Positions 23,951-33,018 are shown, counted from the stretch's first letter. The stretch is 64,000 nucleotides of DNA from Capsulimonas corticalis (GCF_003574315.2 NZ_AP025739.1:4650001-4714000), one strand, 5' to 3'. Program-made: numbers and translations. The notes: generated by a model not told the origin, from the sequence alone.

Positions 23951-24305
23951 TGACGAACCTCCGCGTTCGCGTCACGCGCTTCCATTGCATGGCGGCCGCG
24001 CCCAGAAACAGCGCTCCCATGCCCGCCAGCTGAATGCGCTCCTCTTGGGAATACTTCGGATCGCCCCAGTGCTCCAGCAGCTCATCCCCATCGCCATCGT
24101 CGGCGGGCTGCATGCTGGGAACGGGATTGTTGACCGTCGCCGCCTCGGGCGCCGGAGCGGCGAGCGCCGCATGGACGGCGGCGGGGTGGGGCAGCGTGTC
24201 GGCGTGCGTGGGCAGCCGGAAGCTGAGCAGGCTGACGCTGCTCAGCGTGAGCACGATGGCGGGGACGACGAGGTACGGAGCAAGGTCAAACTTTCGGGCG
24301 CGCAT
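23934..24305 (-). CDS. small membrane protein of the ABC operon
   Basis: 123 residues from ATG 24305, which overlaps the permease stop as TAATG. The frame continues upstream but there only antisense-like sequence is found. One membrane segment lies near the start (YLVVPAIVLTLSSVSLLSF) and a weaker one near the end (IQLAGMGALFLGAAAMQW). Between them is an Ala/Pro-rich, acidic region (PADDGDGDELLEHWGDPKYS). No family was recognised. Tight coupling with the permease and the TPR protein suggests a component of the same complex. Confidence 0.65.
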   Translation of the reverse strand: MRARKFDLAPYLVVPAIVLTLSSVSLLSFRLPTHADTLPHPAAVHAALAAPAPEAATVNNPVPSMQPADDGDGDELLEHWGDPKYSQEERIQLAGMGALFLGAAAMQWKRVTRTRRFVNASKA

Positions 24306-25084
24306 TACAGTTCCCTCCGGCTGAACGAGATCGACGCCAGGGTGAGCATGGCGGCGGTGTAGCAGAGGCCGTACAGCGCCGTCTGCCAGAGATATAGGTT
24401 CGGGACGGTCAGATGATGGACCAGAGCGTCCTTGAAGTTGAAGCTTTCCAGACTTGGAAGCAGATGATACAGGCCGTTGATCGTCACTTTGTTGAACGCG
24501 CTGGGATGCTTCGACATCAGCGACGTATACAATTGGAACTTGACATTGCCCAGCAGGCAGATGACGACGGAAAGGAACCACGCCAGCGGCCACGAGCATA
24601 CCGTGGAGAGCGTGAGCGAGATGGCGGCGAGGATCGCCGTTTCCAGAAAGAGAAAGGGTACGACGTACAGGACGGCGAAGTCGATGTGTCCGGCGAGGAA
24701 CCACCACTCCACGAAGACGAACGCAATCGCCATGACCGCCATACCGATCGCCACCGTGCCCATGGCGCCGGCGAACTTGCCCAGGACGAACTGTCCTCGG
24801 CTCACAGCCTTCGCCAGAACGGGATAGACCGTCTTCTGCTCCATCTCGCCGGGCAGTCCCGTCACGGTGATCGTGATCGCGATGGCGGCGCTGACGAAGA
24901 ACATGGAGGCCAGCGAAAGGTCGGCCAGCATCTTCGCCTGGACCTTGTTGTCGAAGTGCGCCAGCACCGTCGCGCCGAAGATCATCACGACCGCGACCAT
25001 GAGCAGCACATGGAAGACCTGCTTGCGCGCGCCTTCCAGCATGGTGATGCGGCCGATAATTCCAATATTGCGCAATGCCTGCAT
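24305..25084 (-). CDS. ABC-2 type transporter permease
   Basis: 259 residues with about six membrane segments, for example VFHVLLMVAVVMIFGATVLA, FFVSAAIAITITVTGLPGEM and FLFLETAILAAISLTLS. The EMEQKTVYPVLAKAVSRGQF motif is typical of ABC-2 permeases of the NosY/GldF kind. It lies 14 nt downstream of the ATPase gene and pairs with it. The substrate is unknown. Its stop overlaps the start of the small membrane protein. Confidence 0.85.
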   Translation of the reverse strand: MQALRNIGIIGRITMLEGARKQVFHVLLMVAVVMIFGATVLAHFDNKVQAKMLADLSLASMFFVSAAIAITITVTGLPGEMEQKTVYPVLAKAVSRGQFVLGKFAGAMGTVAIGMAVMAIAFVFVEWWFLAGHIDFAVLYVVPFLFLETAILAAISLTLSTVCSWPLAWFLSVVICLLGNVKFQLYTSLMSKHPSAFNKVTINGLYHLLPSLESFNFKDALVHHLTVPNLYLWQTALYGLCYTAAMLTLASISFSRREL

Positions 25085-25098
25085 AGGGTGGGTGGCTC

Positions 25099-26040
25099 CT
25101 ACTGTCCGGTCGATCCGACCAAGCGTAAAAAGGCGTCTTCCAGCGTCTCATGCCGCTGCGTCACCGAGATGACGCGCGCTTTGTGCTGCTCCAGCAGCCC
25201 CATGACGCGGTACAAAACGGCGGCGGGCGCCACGAGGCGGCTGCGAAGCCCTTCGGCTTGCGGCGCCAGGGATCCGCCGAGCGTCGCGATCTCCTGCGCC
25301 AGGGTTTCGTCGCCGTCCATCGATTCCAGAAGCACCGCGACCTCGTCGTCGCCTTGCGTGATCTCGCTGGGAGCGCCGCAGGCGACAAGCTCGCCCTGAT
25401 GCAGCACCGCGACCCGGTCGCACAGCGATTCCATTTCGGACAGCAGATGCGAGGAGATAAAAAGCGTCTTGCCTTCGTCCTTCAATTCCTGAAGCAGCTC
25501 GCGCAGCTCCTTGCGGCCGATGGGATCGAGGCCCGACGACGGCTCGTCCATGATCAAAAGCTGGGGATCGCCGGCGAGCGCGGTGGCGAGACCGACACGC
25601 TGGACCATGCCTTTGGAGCACTTGGACAGTCTCAAATTGCGGTACTCATAAGCGCCGACGCGGCGCAGCAGCGCTTCCGTATGGTCTTTGCCAGCGCGGC
25701 CGTGCAATCCGGCAAAGCCGGCGTGCGCGGCGACCACTTCCTGGGCCGTCAAAAACTTGGGGAAATACGGCTGCTCCGGCAGGTAACCCACGGCGCGTCG
25801 CGCGTCGGGATCCTCCACCGGGACGCCAAAGAGCGTGGCTGATCCCTGCGTGGGCGGAATGAAGCCGAGGAGCATTTTGATGGTCGTCGTTTTACCGGCG
25901 CCGTTCGGGCCTAAGAAACCGAAGAGGCCGCCTGCGGGAACATCAAGATCGAGATTCTTTACGGCGAGGCGCATTTCTTTACGCCGGGCTGCTGGATATT
26001 CCTTGCGAAAACCGGAGATATGGATCGCTGTGTCGGTCAT
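25099..26040 (-). CDS. ABC transporter ATP-binding protein
   Basis: 313 residues. Walker A is GPNGAGKTTTIKMLLG, the Q-loop is YLPEQPYFPKFLTAQEVV, the signature is LSKCSKGMVQRVGLA, an unusual variant of LSGGQ common in this subfamily, and Walker B is LLIMDEPSSGLDPIG with the H-loop in LFISSHLLSEME. The C-terminal ~80 residues resemble the DUF4162-like regulatory tail of CcmA/NatA ATPases. It is the first gene of a four-gene operon with the ABC-2 permease, small membrane protein and TPR protein. It is divergent from the rhodanese gene. Confidence 0.92.
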   Translation of the reverse strand: MTDTAIHISGFRKEYPAARRKEMRLAVKNLDLDVPAGGLFGFLGPNGAGKTTTIKMLLGFIPPTQGSATLFGVPVEDPDARRAVGYLPEQPYFPKFLTAQEVVAAHAGFAGLHGRAGKDHTEALLRRVGAYEYRNLRLSKCSKGMVQRVGLATALAGDPQLLIMDEPSSGLDPIGRKELRELLQELKDEGKTLFISSHLLSEMESLCDRVAVLHQGELVACGAPSEITQGDDEVAVLLESMDGDETLAQEIATLGGSLAPQAEGLRSRLVAPAAVLYRVMGLLEQHKARVISVTQRHETLEDAFLRLVGSTGQ

Positions 26041-26112
26041 GGCGTTAGGATTCCTATAAAGTGGGAACAGGTTCCGTTATGATTATCGGCTGTTACCGGT
26101 GTGACTTTAGGG

Positions 26113-26118
26113 TAAAAT
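26113..26118 (+). promoter_or_regulatory. -10 box of the rhodanese gene, near-leaderless
   Basis: TAAAAT lies ten bases upstream of ATG 26129; transcription would start within about 4 nt of it. No good -35 box is seen at the right distance, so support is weak. Confidence 0.4.
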
Positions 26119-26128
26119 ACGAATAATT

Positions 26129-26458
26129 ATGGTATTTCAACCTGCGTACAGCCATCTCTCCGCCGCCGAGCTCCAGGCGCGGCTTGAGAAAGGCGATCAA
26201 CCCACACTTGTCGATGTCCGCACCCCCGGCGAATATTTCCAATATCACCTCGCCAATATTCAGCTGATTCCGATCGATGAATTTGCGTCTCGCTGCCAGA
26301 GTGAGCTGAAGGCGGACGATGAAATCGTCTTGATCTGCGAACATGGCGTGCGCAGCGAACGCGCGGCGCAGTATCTGGCGTCGCTGGGCTACGAGAATGT
26401 GGCGACGATGGACGGAGGCATGGCGGCTTACCAGGGAGAGGTAATTCATGGCGAATAG
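26129..26458 (+). CDS. rhodanese-like sulfurtransferase
   Basis: 109 residues, a single rhodanese domain. The conserved beginning LVDVRTPGEYFQYHLANIQL is followed by the active loop LICEHGVRSERAAQYLASLG, where Cys starts the CxxxxR loop, and by the closing MDGGMAAYQGEV. It is cytoplasmic and probably carries sulfane sulfur; partners are unknown. It overlaps the RNase D gene by 11 nt, so the two are translated together. The ATPase gene of the ABC operon is divergent from it. Confidence 0.88.
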   Translation: MVFQPAYSHLSAAELQARLEKGDQPTLVDVRTPGEYFQYHLANIQLIPIDEFASRCQSELKADDEIVLICEHGVRSERAAQYLASLGYENVATMDGGMAAYQGEVIHGE

Positions 26459-27668
26459 CACGGAGCATTTTGAGCGGCCGATGGTGAAGACACAGGAAGA
26501 TCTCCTGGCGTTGGTCGCCGATTTACGCGCGGCGGGACGGTTCGCCCTCGATACGGAGTTTCTGGCCGAACGCACCTACGTGCCGCGCCTGTGCTTGATC
26601 CAGGTGGCGACCGACGATTTTATCGCCCTGATCGATTCCATCGCCGTTCCGTCGCTCGATCCTTTTTGGGAGCTGGTCAACGATCCCGATATCGTGAAAG
26701 TGCTGCATGCGGCCCGGGAAGACCTTCGGCTTTCTTACTACGGTAGTCGGGGATTGCCGCAAAATGTCTTCGATACGCAGGTCGCCGCCGGCCTTATCGG
26801 TCTGCCGCAATATCCCCTGAGCTACGCGCGTCTCGTGGAGGCGCTGGCGGGCGTGCGGCTGGGCAAAACGGAGACGCGCAGCGAGTGGGACCGGCGTCCG
26901 CTGTCGCCCGAACAGCTCAAATACGCGCGCGACGACGTGCGCTATCTGCTGCCGATCGCGGACAAGCTCGGCGCCATGCTCACGAAGATCGGCCGGCGCG
27001 GCTGGCTGGACGAAGAGATGGCGCGTTTCTCCACGGCGATTGCCTACGAACCCGATCCCAACGCCGCCTACCAGCGGATTCGTGGGCCGCGCTCGGGCCT
27101 GACGGCGCGTCCCACCGCTCTGCTGCGTTCGGTCGCGGCGTGGCGCGAGCGGGAAGCCGCCGCGCGGGATATGTCCGCGCGGCTCGTTTTAAAGGATGAG
27201 GTGGTGACGGAGCTTGCGCTGCGCCCGCCGCGCCGTATTACGGACTTCGTGAAAGTGCGCGGCTTCCCCATCGGCGAGGAAACCACGATCGGGCCGGACA
27301 TCCTGGCGGCGCTGGACGCCGCCCGCGCGATCAAGGATGAAGATCTGCCGGAGCCGCTTGCGGGACAGGATGACGAGACGCCGCAGCAGCGTGTGATGAC
27401 CGACCTGACCGCCGCCATGGGAGCCGCGCTCTGCCTCGCGCGCGGCATCGCGCCGGAACTCGCCCTGACACGGGCGTCGGCGTCGCTGCTCGTGCGTGGA
27501 AATCCCGCTGCGACGCTCCTTGCCGGCTGGCGCTACGAAGCGATCGGACGCGAGCTTCAGTCCTTCGTCACGGGCGCGTCGCCCGCGCTGATCAGCGTGA
27601 TCAACGCCGCGCTGGCGGTCAAAATCGAGGTTCCCGCCAAAGACGCATCCGAGGCCGGGAACGAATAG
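26448..27668 (+). CDS. rnd: ribonuclease D
   Basis: 406 residues with the DEDDy exonuclease core: RFALDTEFLAERTYVPRLCL (Asp and Glu), VLHAAREDLRLSYY (Asp) and YARDDVRYLLPIADKL (Tyr and Asp). An HRDC domain follows (RLVLKDEVVTELALRPPRRI), then a longer C-terminal region resembling a second HRDC. RNase D trims tRNA and other RNA 3' ends. The start ATG 26448 has GGGAGAGG upstream and overlaps the rhodanese gene by 11 nt. Confidence 0.92.
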   Translation: MANSTEHFERPMVKTQEDLLALVADLRAAGRFALDTEFLAERTYVPRLCLIQVATDDFIALIDSIAVPSLDPFWELVNDPDIVKVLHAAREDLRLSYYGSRGLPQNVFDTQVAAGLIGLPQYPLSYARLVEALAGVRLGKTETRSEWDRRPLSPEQLKYARDDVRYLLPIADKLGAMLTKIGRRGWLDEEMARFSTAIAYEPDPNAAYQRIRGPRSGLTARPTALLRSVAAWREREAAARDMSARLVLKDEVVTELALRPPRRITDFVKVRGFPIGEETTIGPDILAALDAARAIKDEDLPEPLAGQDDETPQQRVMTDLTAAMGAALCLARGIAPELALTRASASLLVRGNPAATLLAGWRYEAIGRELQSFVTGASPALISVINAALAVKIEVPAKDASEAGNE

Positions 27669-27770
27669 GTAGGAATCGCGTTGATAGGGTATAATACTTT
27701 GTGAAATATAGTGCAAAGTGCGCCATCACGCAGTTTTCGCCGCGTTCGTATTGGAATGGAGCAAGTCATC

Positions 27771-28943
27771 ATGAGTATGAGGCTGTTTGAGACCGCCGGC
27801 CTGACCGGCATCTACGACAAGGCGATGTCGGGGACGCGCCTGAGCGCCGAGGACGGCCTTGCGCTTTACGAGAACCCAAACCTCAACGCCGTAGGCGCGC
27901 TGGCGAATATCGTCCGCGAGCGCATGAACGGCAACCTTACCTATTACGTGCGCAACCAGCACATCAACTATACCAACGTCTGCAACAAAGGCTGCAAGTT
28001 CTGCGCTTTCTACGCGCAGAAGGGCGGCCCGGACCCGTATACGATGAGCATCGACGACGTGAAGAACCGTCTGCGCATGCATCTGGACGTGCCGATCAAG
28101 GAAGTACATATGGTGGCGGGCATCAACCCCAAGCTGCCGTACCAGTACTATCTGGATCTGCTGCGCGCGGTCAAAGAGACCCGCCCCGGCGTCCACATCA
28201 AGGCGTTCACCTGTGTCGAGATCGTCGAGATCCAGCGCCAGGCGAACAAGCCTCTCGCCGAGGTCTTCGCCGACCTGCGCGAAGCGGGCCTGGACAGCCT
28301 TCCCGGCGGCGGCATCGAAATCCTGTCCGACCGCGTCCATATGGAGCTGTTCGACCGTAAGATCGACGGCGCCGAGTGGATGGAGATCTCCAAGGCCGCC
28401 GCCGAAGCCGGTCTGCTCCAGTACGCGACCATGCTGTACGGCCACATCGAAACCATCCCGGAGCGTGTCGAGCACCTCGTCAAAATGCGCGCGCTTCAGG
28501 ACGAAACGAAGCACTTCGTTACCTTCACGCCGCTTTCGTTCCATCCTGAAGGCACGCAGCTTTCGCACCTGCCGCACCCGACCGGCGACGGCGACCTGCG
28601 AAACATCGCGATCTCCCGCCTGATGCTGGACAACTTCCAGCATATCAAGACGTTCTGGATCATGAACACGCCCCAGGTGTCGCAGCTCGCCCAGTGGTAC
28701 GGCGCCGACGATCTGGACGGCACGATCCACGAATACGAGATCACCTACAAAGACGGCGAACAGGGGAACAAGAGCCAGGTGCTGACGCGCCCGCAGCTTG
28801 TCGAATTGATCCGCGAAGCCGGCCGCACCCCCATCGAGCGCGACAGCTTCTACAACGAAGTCGAAGCGACGGACGAGCTGCACGATCCGGTCCGCCAAGC
28901 GCAAAAATCGCACGCGCCCATCCCGCTCGCGGTGATGAATTAG
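27771..28943 (+). CDS. mqnE: aminofutalosine synthase MqnE
   Basis: 390 residues from ATG 27771 (GGAG lies 11 nt upstream; ATG 27756 and 27777 are alternatives). It is a radical SAM enzyme with the CxxxCxxC cluster site in NYTNVCNKGCKFCAFYA. It then has MVAGINPKLPYQYYLDLL, FTCVEIVEIQRQANKPLAE, GLDSLPGGGIEILSDRVH and YGHIETIPERVEHLVKMR. It joins the chorismate-derived enolpyruvyl precursor to SAM-derived adenosine to make aminofutalosine in the futalosine menaquinone route. mqnC lies downstream; mqnA, mqnB and mqnD are not in the window. A TATAAT at 27690-27695 may be its -10 box. Confidence 0.9.
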   Translation: MSMRLFETAGLTGIYDKAMSGTRLSAEDGLALYENPNLNAVGALANIVRERMNGNLTYYVRNQHINYTNVCNKGCKFCAFYAQKGGPDPYTMSIDDVKNRLRMHLDVPIKEVHMVAGINPKLPYQYYLDLLRAVKETRPGVHIKAFTCVEIVEIQRQANKPLAEVFADLREAGLDSLPGGGIEILSDRVHMELFDRKIDGAEWMEISKAAAEAGLLQYATMLYGHIETIPERVEHLVKMRALQDETKHFVTFTPLSFHPEGTQLSHLPHPTGDGDLRNIAISRLMLDNFQHIKTFWIMNTPQVSQLAQWYGADDLDGTIHEYEITYKDGEQGNKSQVLTRPQLVELIREAGRTPIERDSFYNEVEATDELHDPVRQAQKSHAPIPLAVMN

Positions 28944-28955
28944 AAGAGGCCCAGA

Positions 28956-29105
28956 GGCCCTCACCCGGCGCTTCGCGCCACCCTCTCCCAATTCTGGGAG
29001 AGGGTTAAAATAGGATCAAAGATCCAATAAAGATCTGACTCTGAAAGCTCCTCCTCTGACTCCCCTTCTCCCAGAATTGGGAGAAGGGGCTGGGGGATGA
29101 GGGCC
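28956..29105. repeat. inverted-repeat element between mqnE and mqnC
   Basis: It begins with GGCCCTCACCC, a GGCGCttcGCGCC hairpin and CTCTCCCAATTCTGGGAGAG, and ends with CTTCTCCCAGAATTGGGAGA and a GATGAGGGCC end. The arms are imperfect. The left half is almost the same as 13799-13848. It lies 12 nt after the mqnE stop and just before the mqnC ribosome-binding site. Confidence 0.75.
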
Positions 29106-29128
29106 ACATCCTGGAAAGGATATCGAAC

Positions 29129-30244
29129 ATGGCAGTTATTGAACGCGATCTGCGCCGGGCCGACCTGACGCTGCCCGAGTATCCGTCGATCGCCGACATC
29201 GCGGACAAAGTCTACGCCGGCGAGCGGATTACCGATGACGACGCGCTGCGTCTGTTCCACCACAAGAATCTGACGGATCTTGCGGAGCTTGCGGACTTTG
29301 TCCGCAACAAGAAGCATCCCGATACGACGGTAACCTATATCGTTGGGCGCAATATCAACTACACCAACGTCTGCTGGGTGCGATGCAGCTTCTGCAACTT
29401 CTATCGGATCCCCGGCCACGAGGGCGGCTATGTGTTGTCCCGCGAGCAGATCTTCCAGAAGATCCAGGAGATGGTGGATGTCGGCGGCATCGAAATTCTC
29501 ATGCAGGGCGGTCTGAATCCCAAGCTCAAGATCGAGTGGTATGAGGATCTGTTCCGGGCGATCATGGAGAAGTTCCCCACGGTCATCCTGCACGCGCTTT
29601 CGCCGGCCGAGATCATCTATATCAAGAACATCTCGAAGCTGACGATGGAGGAGACGCTCACCCGTCTGAAGGCGGCGGGACTGCACTCCGTGCCCGGCGG
29701 CGGCGCGGAGATCCTGACGGACCGTGTGCGCGACTTCATTTCGCCCTACAAAGACAGCGCCGAGGAATGGCTGGACTGCATGCGCGTCTCGCACAAGGTC
29801 GGCCTGAAATCTTCGGCGACGATGATGTACGGCAGCATCGACACCGAGGAAGATCGCGTGGAGCACCTGCGCAAGCTGCGCGACTTGCAGGACGAAACCG
29901 GCGGCTTCAAAGCGTTCATTGCCTGGAGTTATCAGCCTGATGGAACCGAGCTCGGCGGAACCCGCGCCTCGTCGTTCGACTACATGCGCACCATCGCCAT
30001 CGCGCGCATCTACCTCGATAACTTCGAGAACCTCCAAGCCTCCTGGGTCACCCAGGGCCCAAGGATCGGCCAGCTCTCGCTGCGCTACGGCGTCAACGAC
30101 TTCGGAAGCACGATGATGGAGGAAAACGTCGTCTCCACCGCCGGCTGCGTGTTCACGGTCCCGATCGAGGAGATCGAGCGCTTGATCGAAGACGCGGGGT
30201 ATACGCCCCGGCGGCGCAATACTCGCTATGAGTTTGTGGATTAG
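29129..30244 (+). CDS. mqnC: cyclic dehypoxanthinyl futalosine synthase MqnC
   Basis: 371 residues, full length. GRNINYTNVCWVRCSFCNFY carries the radical SAM CxxxCxxC site, followed by GGIEILMQGGLNPKLKIEWY, GLHSVPGGGAEILTDRVRDF and the MqnC-specific LGGTRASSFDYMRTIAIARI with GSTMMEENVVSTAGC. It cyclises dehypoxanthine futalosine in menaquinone synthesis. AAAGG lies upstream of ATG 29129. It follows mqnE on the same strand, with a repeat element between. The stop codon is 4 nt before a 174-bp inverted repeat and overlaps the converging glycosidase frame. Confidence 0.92.
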   Translation: MAVIERDLRRADLTLPEYPSIADIADKVYAGERITDDDALRLFHHKNLTDLAELADFVRNKKHPDTTVTYIVGRNINYTNVCWVRCSFCNFYRIPGHEGGYVLSREQIFQKIQEMVDVGGIEILMQGGLNPKLKIEWYEDLFRAIMEKFPTVILHALSPAEIIYIKNISKLTMEETLTRLKAAGLHSVPGGGAEILTDRVRDFISPYKDSAEEWLDCMRVSHKVGLKSSATMMYGSIDTEEDRVEHLRKLRDLQDETGGFKAFIAWSYQPDGTELGGTRASSFDYMRTIAIARIYLDNFENLQASWVTQGPRIGQLSLRYGVNDFGSTMMEENVVSTAGCVFTVPIEEIERLIEDAGYTPRRRNTRYEFVD

Positions 30245-32934
30245 GGAGCGCCCCATCCCTTGCAAACCCACCCCGGCGCTTCGCGCCACCCCTCCCGCGA
30301 CGGGAAGGGTTTGCAAGAGACGCTCTTACGGAGGCTGCCTGCGATGTCGATCCGAATCACCCTTCCCGTCGCGGGAGGGGTGGCGCGAAGCGCCGGGGTG
30401 GGTTTGCAAGGGATGGGGCGCCCGACCTCAACCTCTCGCGCCACGCCATCCCACGCCGTCGCAAATCGAAGACTCCCCGCGCCGTCACTGCGCAATCTGC
30501 CGGCGGCCTTCCCGCCAATCTTCCACTCATAAACCGTGTTCGGCATTAAATGCGCCACCACGTACGCAGCTTTGCCTTTCCCCGATCCCAACTCCGTCCA
30601 GCGTCGCGGGGCGTTCGCATCCGTCGGCCAGCTTGCGATCTGAATCGTGACGCGCTGCCCTTTGGCGGGCGTGACGGACAGCGCCCATTCTTTGCTCTGG
30701 CCGGGGAAGTATTCCAGACTGTTATTGGCGGCGTTCACGGCGAATGGAGACGTATCGCGGATCGTACAGTTGTTGGCGGTGATTGCGCTGCCATTCGTGT
30801 TCAAGTCGATGACATACTTCTGGCCGCGTAAGAGGTAGCGGAGCTGTGTGCCGTTGAGCTCGCGGCTGAGATGCGGCTCCAGGTAGAGACGGTTGGGCTT
30901 GGGCTGGACGCCGTAGATGTCTCGGTAGAGGCCGACAATGGTCATGCAGTTGCCGGCGAGGATGTCGTCGCCGGCGCCTTCCTGGGAGCCGCGCAGATAT
31001 CGCTGGCAGGACAGGCCGTCCTTGGCGTAGCGCGCCAGGGTCTGCTGGACGTATTTGAGCGCTAGAGCGGGATCGTAGGCGGCGTAGGCGCGGACACCGA
31101 CTTCTCCCCACGACATGAAGATGTCGCCGTTCTCATAAGTCGGGAATGGGAAGTTGGAGGACGCGGCCTCTTCCGGCAAAAAGCTGGAGAACGTCAGCGG
31201 CCAGAAAAACAGCTTCTCTTTGCGCATCTCGGCTTCGGTCCTGTCGAGGATGGCTTTTCGGCGCGCTGGATCGTCGCAGAGACCATAGGCGATTGCGGAG
31301 AAGTTGACGGGTGTGACCAGGTTATCGCCGTGGGCGGAGCCGTCCTTGTCGCGCCAGTACACATACCATTGATTGGCCGGGTCCCAGAAGCCGCCTTCGC
31401 CGATTGGCTTGTTGAAGGCGGACTTCAGACGCGCCGCGAACGCCCGGTAGGACGACGCCTTTTGCGTGTCTCCCAGGGCGTCCTCGGCATCGGCCCAGTG
31501 GGTCAGCGCGTAGTACATCTCGGCGTTGACCAGGGCGTTTTCGTAGGAGGCCCAGACGATGTCGAGCCAATCACTGCCTTGGTGTTCGCGCTCGGAATCG
31601 GTCCGCATCGCCGCCAGCCCCGTGTTTCCCACTTCCCGCCGTATGAGATAATCCAGCGCCTTTTCACAGGTCGCCTTTTGTCCCGCCAGCCACGGGGTAT
31701 CGCCGGTCAGGTCGTAGAGCTCGGCGGCGTCGATGACATAGTCCGTCTGGGAATCCATCAAGTATCCCCACTGCGCTTCGTAAAAGCCGTATTCGTCGTA
31801 CGTGCCCGGCATGGCGTCTCCGGCATCGTAAGTCCATCGGGATTTGACGCGCCCATCGGCGCCGATTGCGTGGTCACGCTCAAAGTTCAGTGTCGCGGCC
31901 AGGTTGGCGGTATAGTTCGGATCGGCCAGCGCGAGCGCGATTTGCCCGTACCATTGCTCGTGCAGGCAGATGTAGCCGGACAGCCAGCCGTTGCCGCCCG
32001 TCAAATGGGTGTCGATGACGCCGTATCGGCTCACGGTGTTCATCAGTTCACGGATACCGTCGCCATCCACGCCGCGAAATGTCCCGCGGTCGTAAGCATC
32101 TCGGTATGACGGCGCCTGCAAGGTCAATGTTACGCGGACTTCGCCGGGGGAAACCTGGAACGGCGCCCAGAGATCTCCACGGTCGGGCAGGTACCGGCGA
32201 AGTTCGTGGTTCGGTTTGAGTTCTTCTTTGGAGACGCTGAAGTGCATCGACTGCTGTCCGGAGCGCTGGTGGGAAAAGCGGACCGCGCCCTGGTAACCCG
32301 GCGGGAGGGTGGGGGTAATGCGCAGGCAGTCGTTGGCGTCAGGGTTCCAGAATGTCACGGCGCTGGTGTGCGCCCCGTAAGTTGCGTCATTGGACGCGAG
32401 ATACTTGTTCCACACCACGCCGCCGTTTCCCAGGACGCCGCCCTTCCAGGTGTCTATCGCGGCGAAGTTCCACTCGGGGAACCCGGTATCTTGCAGCGTC
32501 GCCGCCGTGGGATAGCGCCGTTGGATCGTCCATTCAATTCCGTCTGGTTTCGTTTTGAAATACCAGGTTTCGCGAACCTGGAAGTCCGGCTTGCCGTAGA
32601 CGATACCGCGGACAGTGAGCGTGTTCTTGCCGGCGGCGACGTTTGGAGACGCGCCGCCGGTCCGGGTGGTATACCATTGTCCGTCGATGCGGACACCGTC
32701 CGCGACGCCGTCCGCGCCGGCCACCTGGCGGCCTCGGACAGTGATCTGATCCAGCATACATTTGCCGTCGTAGCGGAGGCGCAGGGACAGATCTCCCTGA
32801 CCGTCGGTCATCGTCACAACCTTACGATCGGCGTCCTGGCGCACCGCGCCCTGGCCCCCCGCATGGGCTGCGCCTTCGAGAAACGCGAGGGCGGCGCCGA
32901 GAACCGCAATCAATGGCTTTGCTATTTTGCTCAT
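30241..32934 (-). CDS. secreted six-hairpin-type glycoside hydrolase with a repeat-derived C-terminus
   Basis: 897 residues from ATG 32934, which begins the signal peptide KPLIAVLGAALAFLEGAAHA and has AAGG upstream. Residues ~30-290 form a beta-sandwich N-terminal domain. Residues ~300-730 look like an (alpha/alpha)6 barrel (YDAGDAMPGTYDEYGFYEAQ; SDWLDIVWASYENALVNAEM; ENGDIFMSWGEVGVRAYAAY). The ending to ~840 is beta-rich. It is a six-hairpin glycosidase; the family number is not assigned. The last ~60 residues (GRPIPCKPTPALRATPPATG onward) are encoded by the inverted-repeat element at 30248-30421, which suggests the original stop was lost. The frame converges on mqnC and overlaps its end by 4 nt. 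Upstream, open sequence beyond 32934 is not credible. Confidence 0.75.
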   Translation of the reverse strand: MSKIAKPLIAVLGAALAFLEGAAHAGGQGAVRQDADRKVVTMTDGQGDLSLRLRYDGKCMLDQITVRGRQVAGADGVADGVRIDGQWYTTRTGGASPNVAAGKNTLTVRGIVYGKPDFQVRETWYFKTKPDGIEWTIQRRYPTAATLQDTGFPEWNFAAIDTWKGGVLGNGGVVWNKYLASNDATYGAHTSAVTFWNPDANDCLRITPTLPPGYQGAVRFSHQRSGQQSMHFSVSKEELKPNHELRRYLPDRGDLWAPFQVSPGEVRVTLTLQAPSYRDAYDRGTFRGVDGDGIRELMNTVSRYGVIDTHLTGGNGWLSGYICLHEQWYGQIALALADPNYTANLAATLNFERDHAIGADGRVKSRWTYDAGDAMPGTYDEYGFYEAQWGYLMDSQTDYVIDAAELYDLTGDTPWLAGQKATCEKALDYLIRREVGNTGLAAMRTDSEREHQGSDWLDIVWASYENALVNAEMYYALTHWADAEDALGDTQKASSYRAFAARLKSAFNKPIGEGGFWDPANQWYVYWRDKDGSAHGDNLVTPVNFSAIAYGLCDDPARRKAILDRTEAEMRKEKLFFWPLTFSSFLPEEAASSNFPFPTYENGDIFMSWGEVGVRAYAAYDPALALKYVQQTLARYAKDGLSCQRYLRGSQEGAGDDILAGNCMTIVGLYRDIYGVQPKPNRLYLEPHLSRELNGTQLRYLLRGQKYVIDLNTNGSAITANNCTIRDTSPFAVNAANNSLEYFPGQSKEWALSVTPAKGQRVTIQIASWPTDANAPRRWTELGSGKGKAAYVVAHLMPNTVYEWKIGGKAAGRLRSDGAGSLRFATAWDGVAREVEVGRPIPCKPTPALRATPPATGRVIRIDIAGSLRKSVSCKPFPSREGWREAPGWVCKGWGAP
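30248..30421. repeat. element with perfect 63-nt inverted repeats
   Basis: Arms at 30248-30310 and 30359-30421 are perfect reverse complements around a 48-bp core. Each arm contains a GGCGCttcGCGCC hairpin. It lies 4 nt after the mqnC stop and inside the end of the glycosidase frame on the other strand. Related but degraded copies occur at 58896-59160. Confidence 0.85.
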
Positions 32935-32947
32935 AGGATTGCCTTGT

Positions 32948-32953
32948 ATTATA
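32948..32953 (-). promoter_or_regulatory. -10 box of the glycosidase gene
   Basis: TATAAT on the minus strand lies 13 bases before ATG 32934, giving a predicted leader of ~7 nt. No convincing -35 box is seen. Confidence 0.35.
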
Positions 32954-33018
32954 AGCGCTGACGTGCTGGGATTGATATGGCGGAATTGGCAAAGAACTTG
33001 TCTGTTTTGGCGAAGCGC

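Noticed and set aside
24306-25151. Upstream extension of the small membrane protein frame
   Set aside because: This part overlaps the ABC-2 permease in another frame and is Arg/Gly-rich; the TAATG junction at 24305 is the natural start.
27726-28991. Long minus-strand frame opposite mqnE (and 28961-30316 opposite mqnC)
   Set aside because: Antisense shadows of strongly conserved radical SAM genes in a GC-rich genome; sequences are Arg/His/Val-rich without domains.
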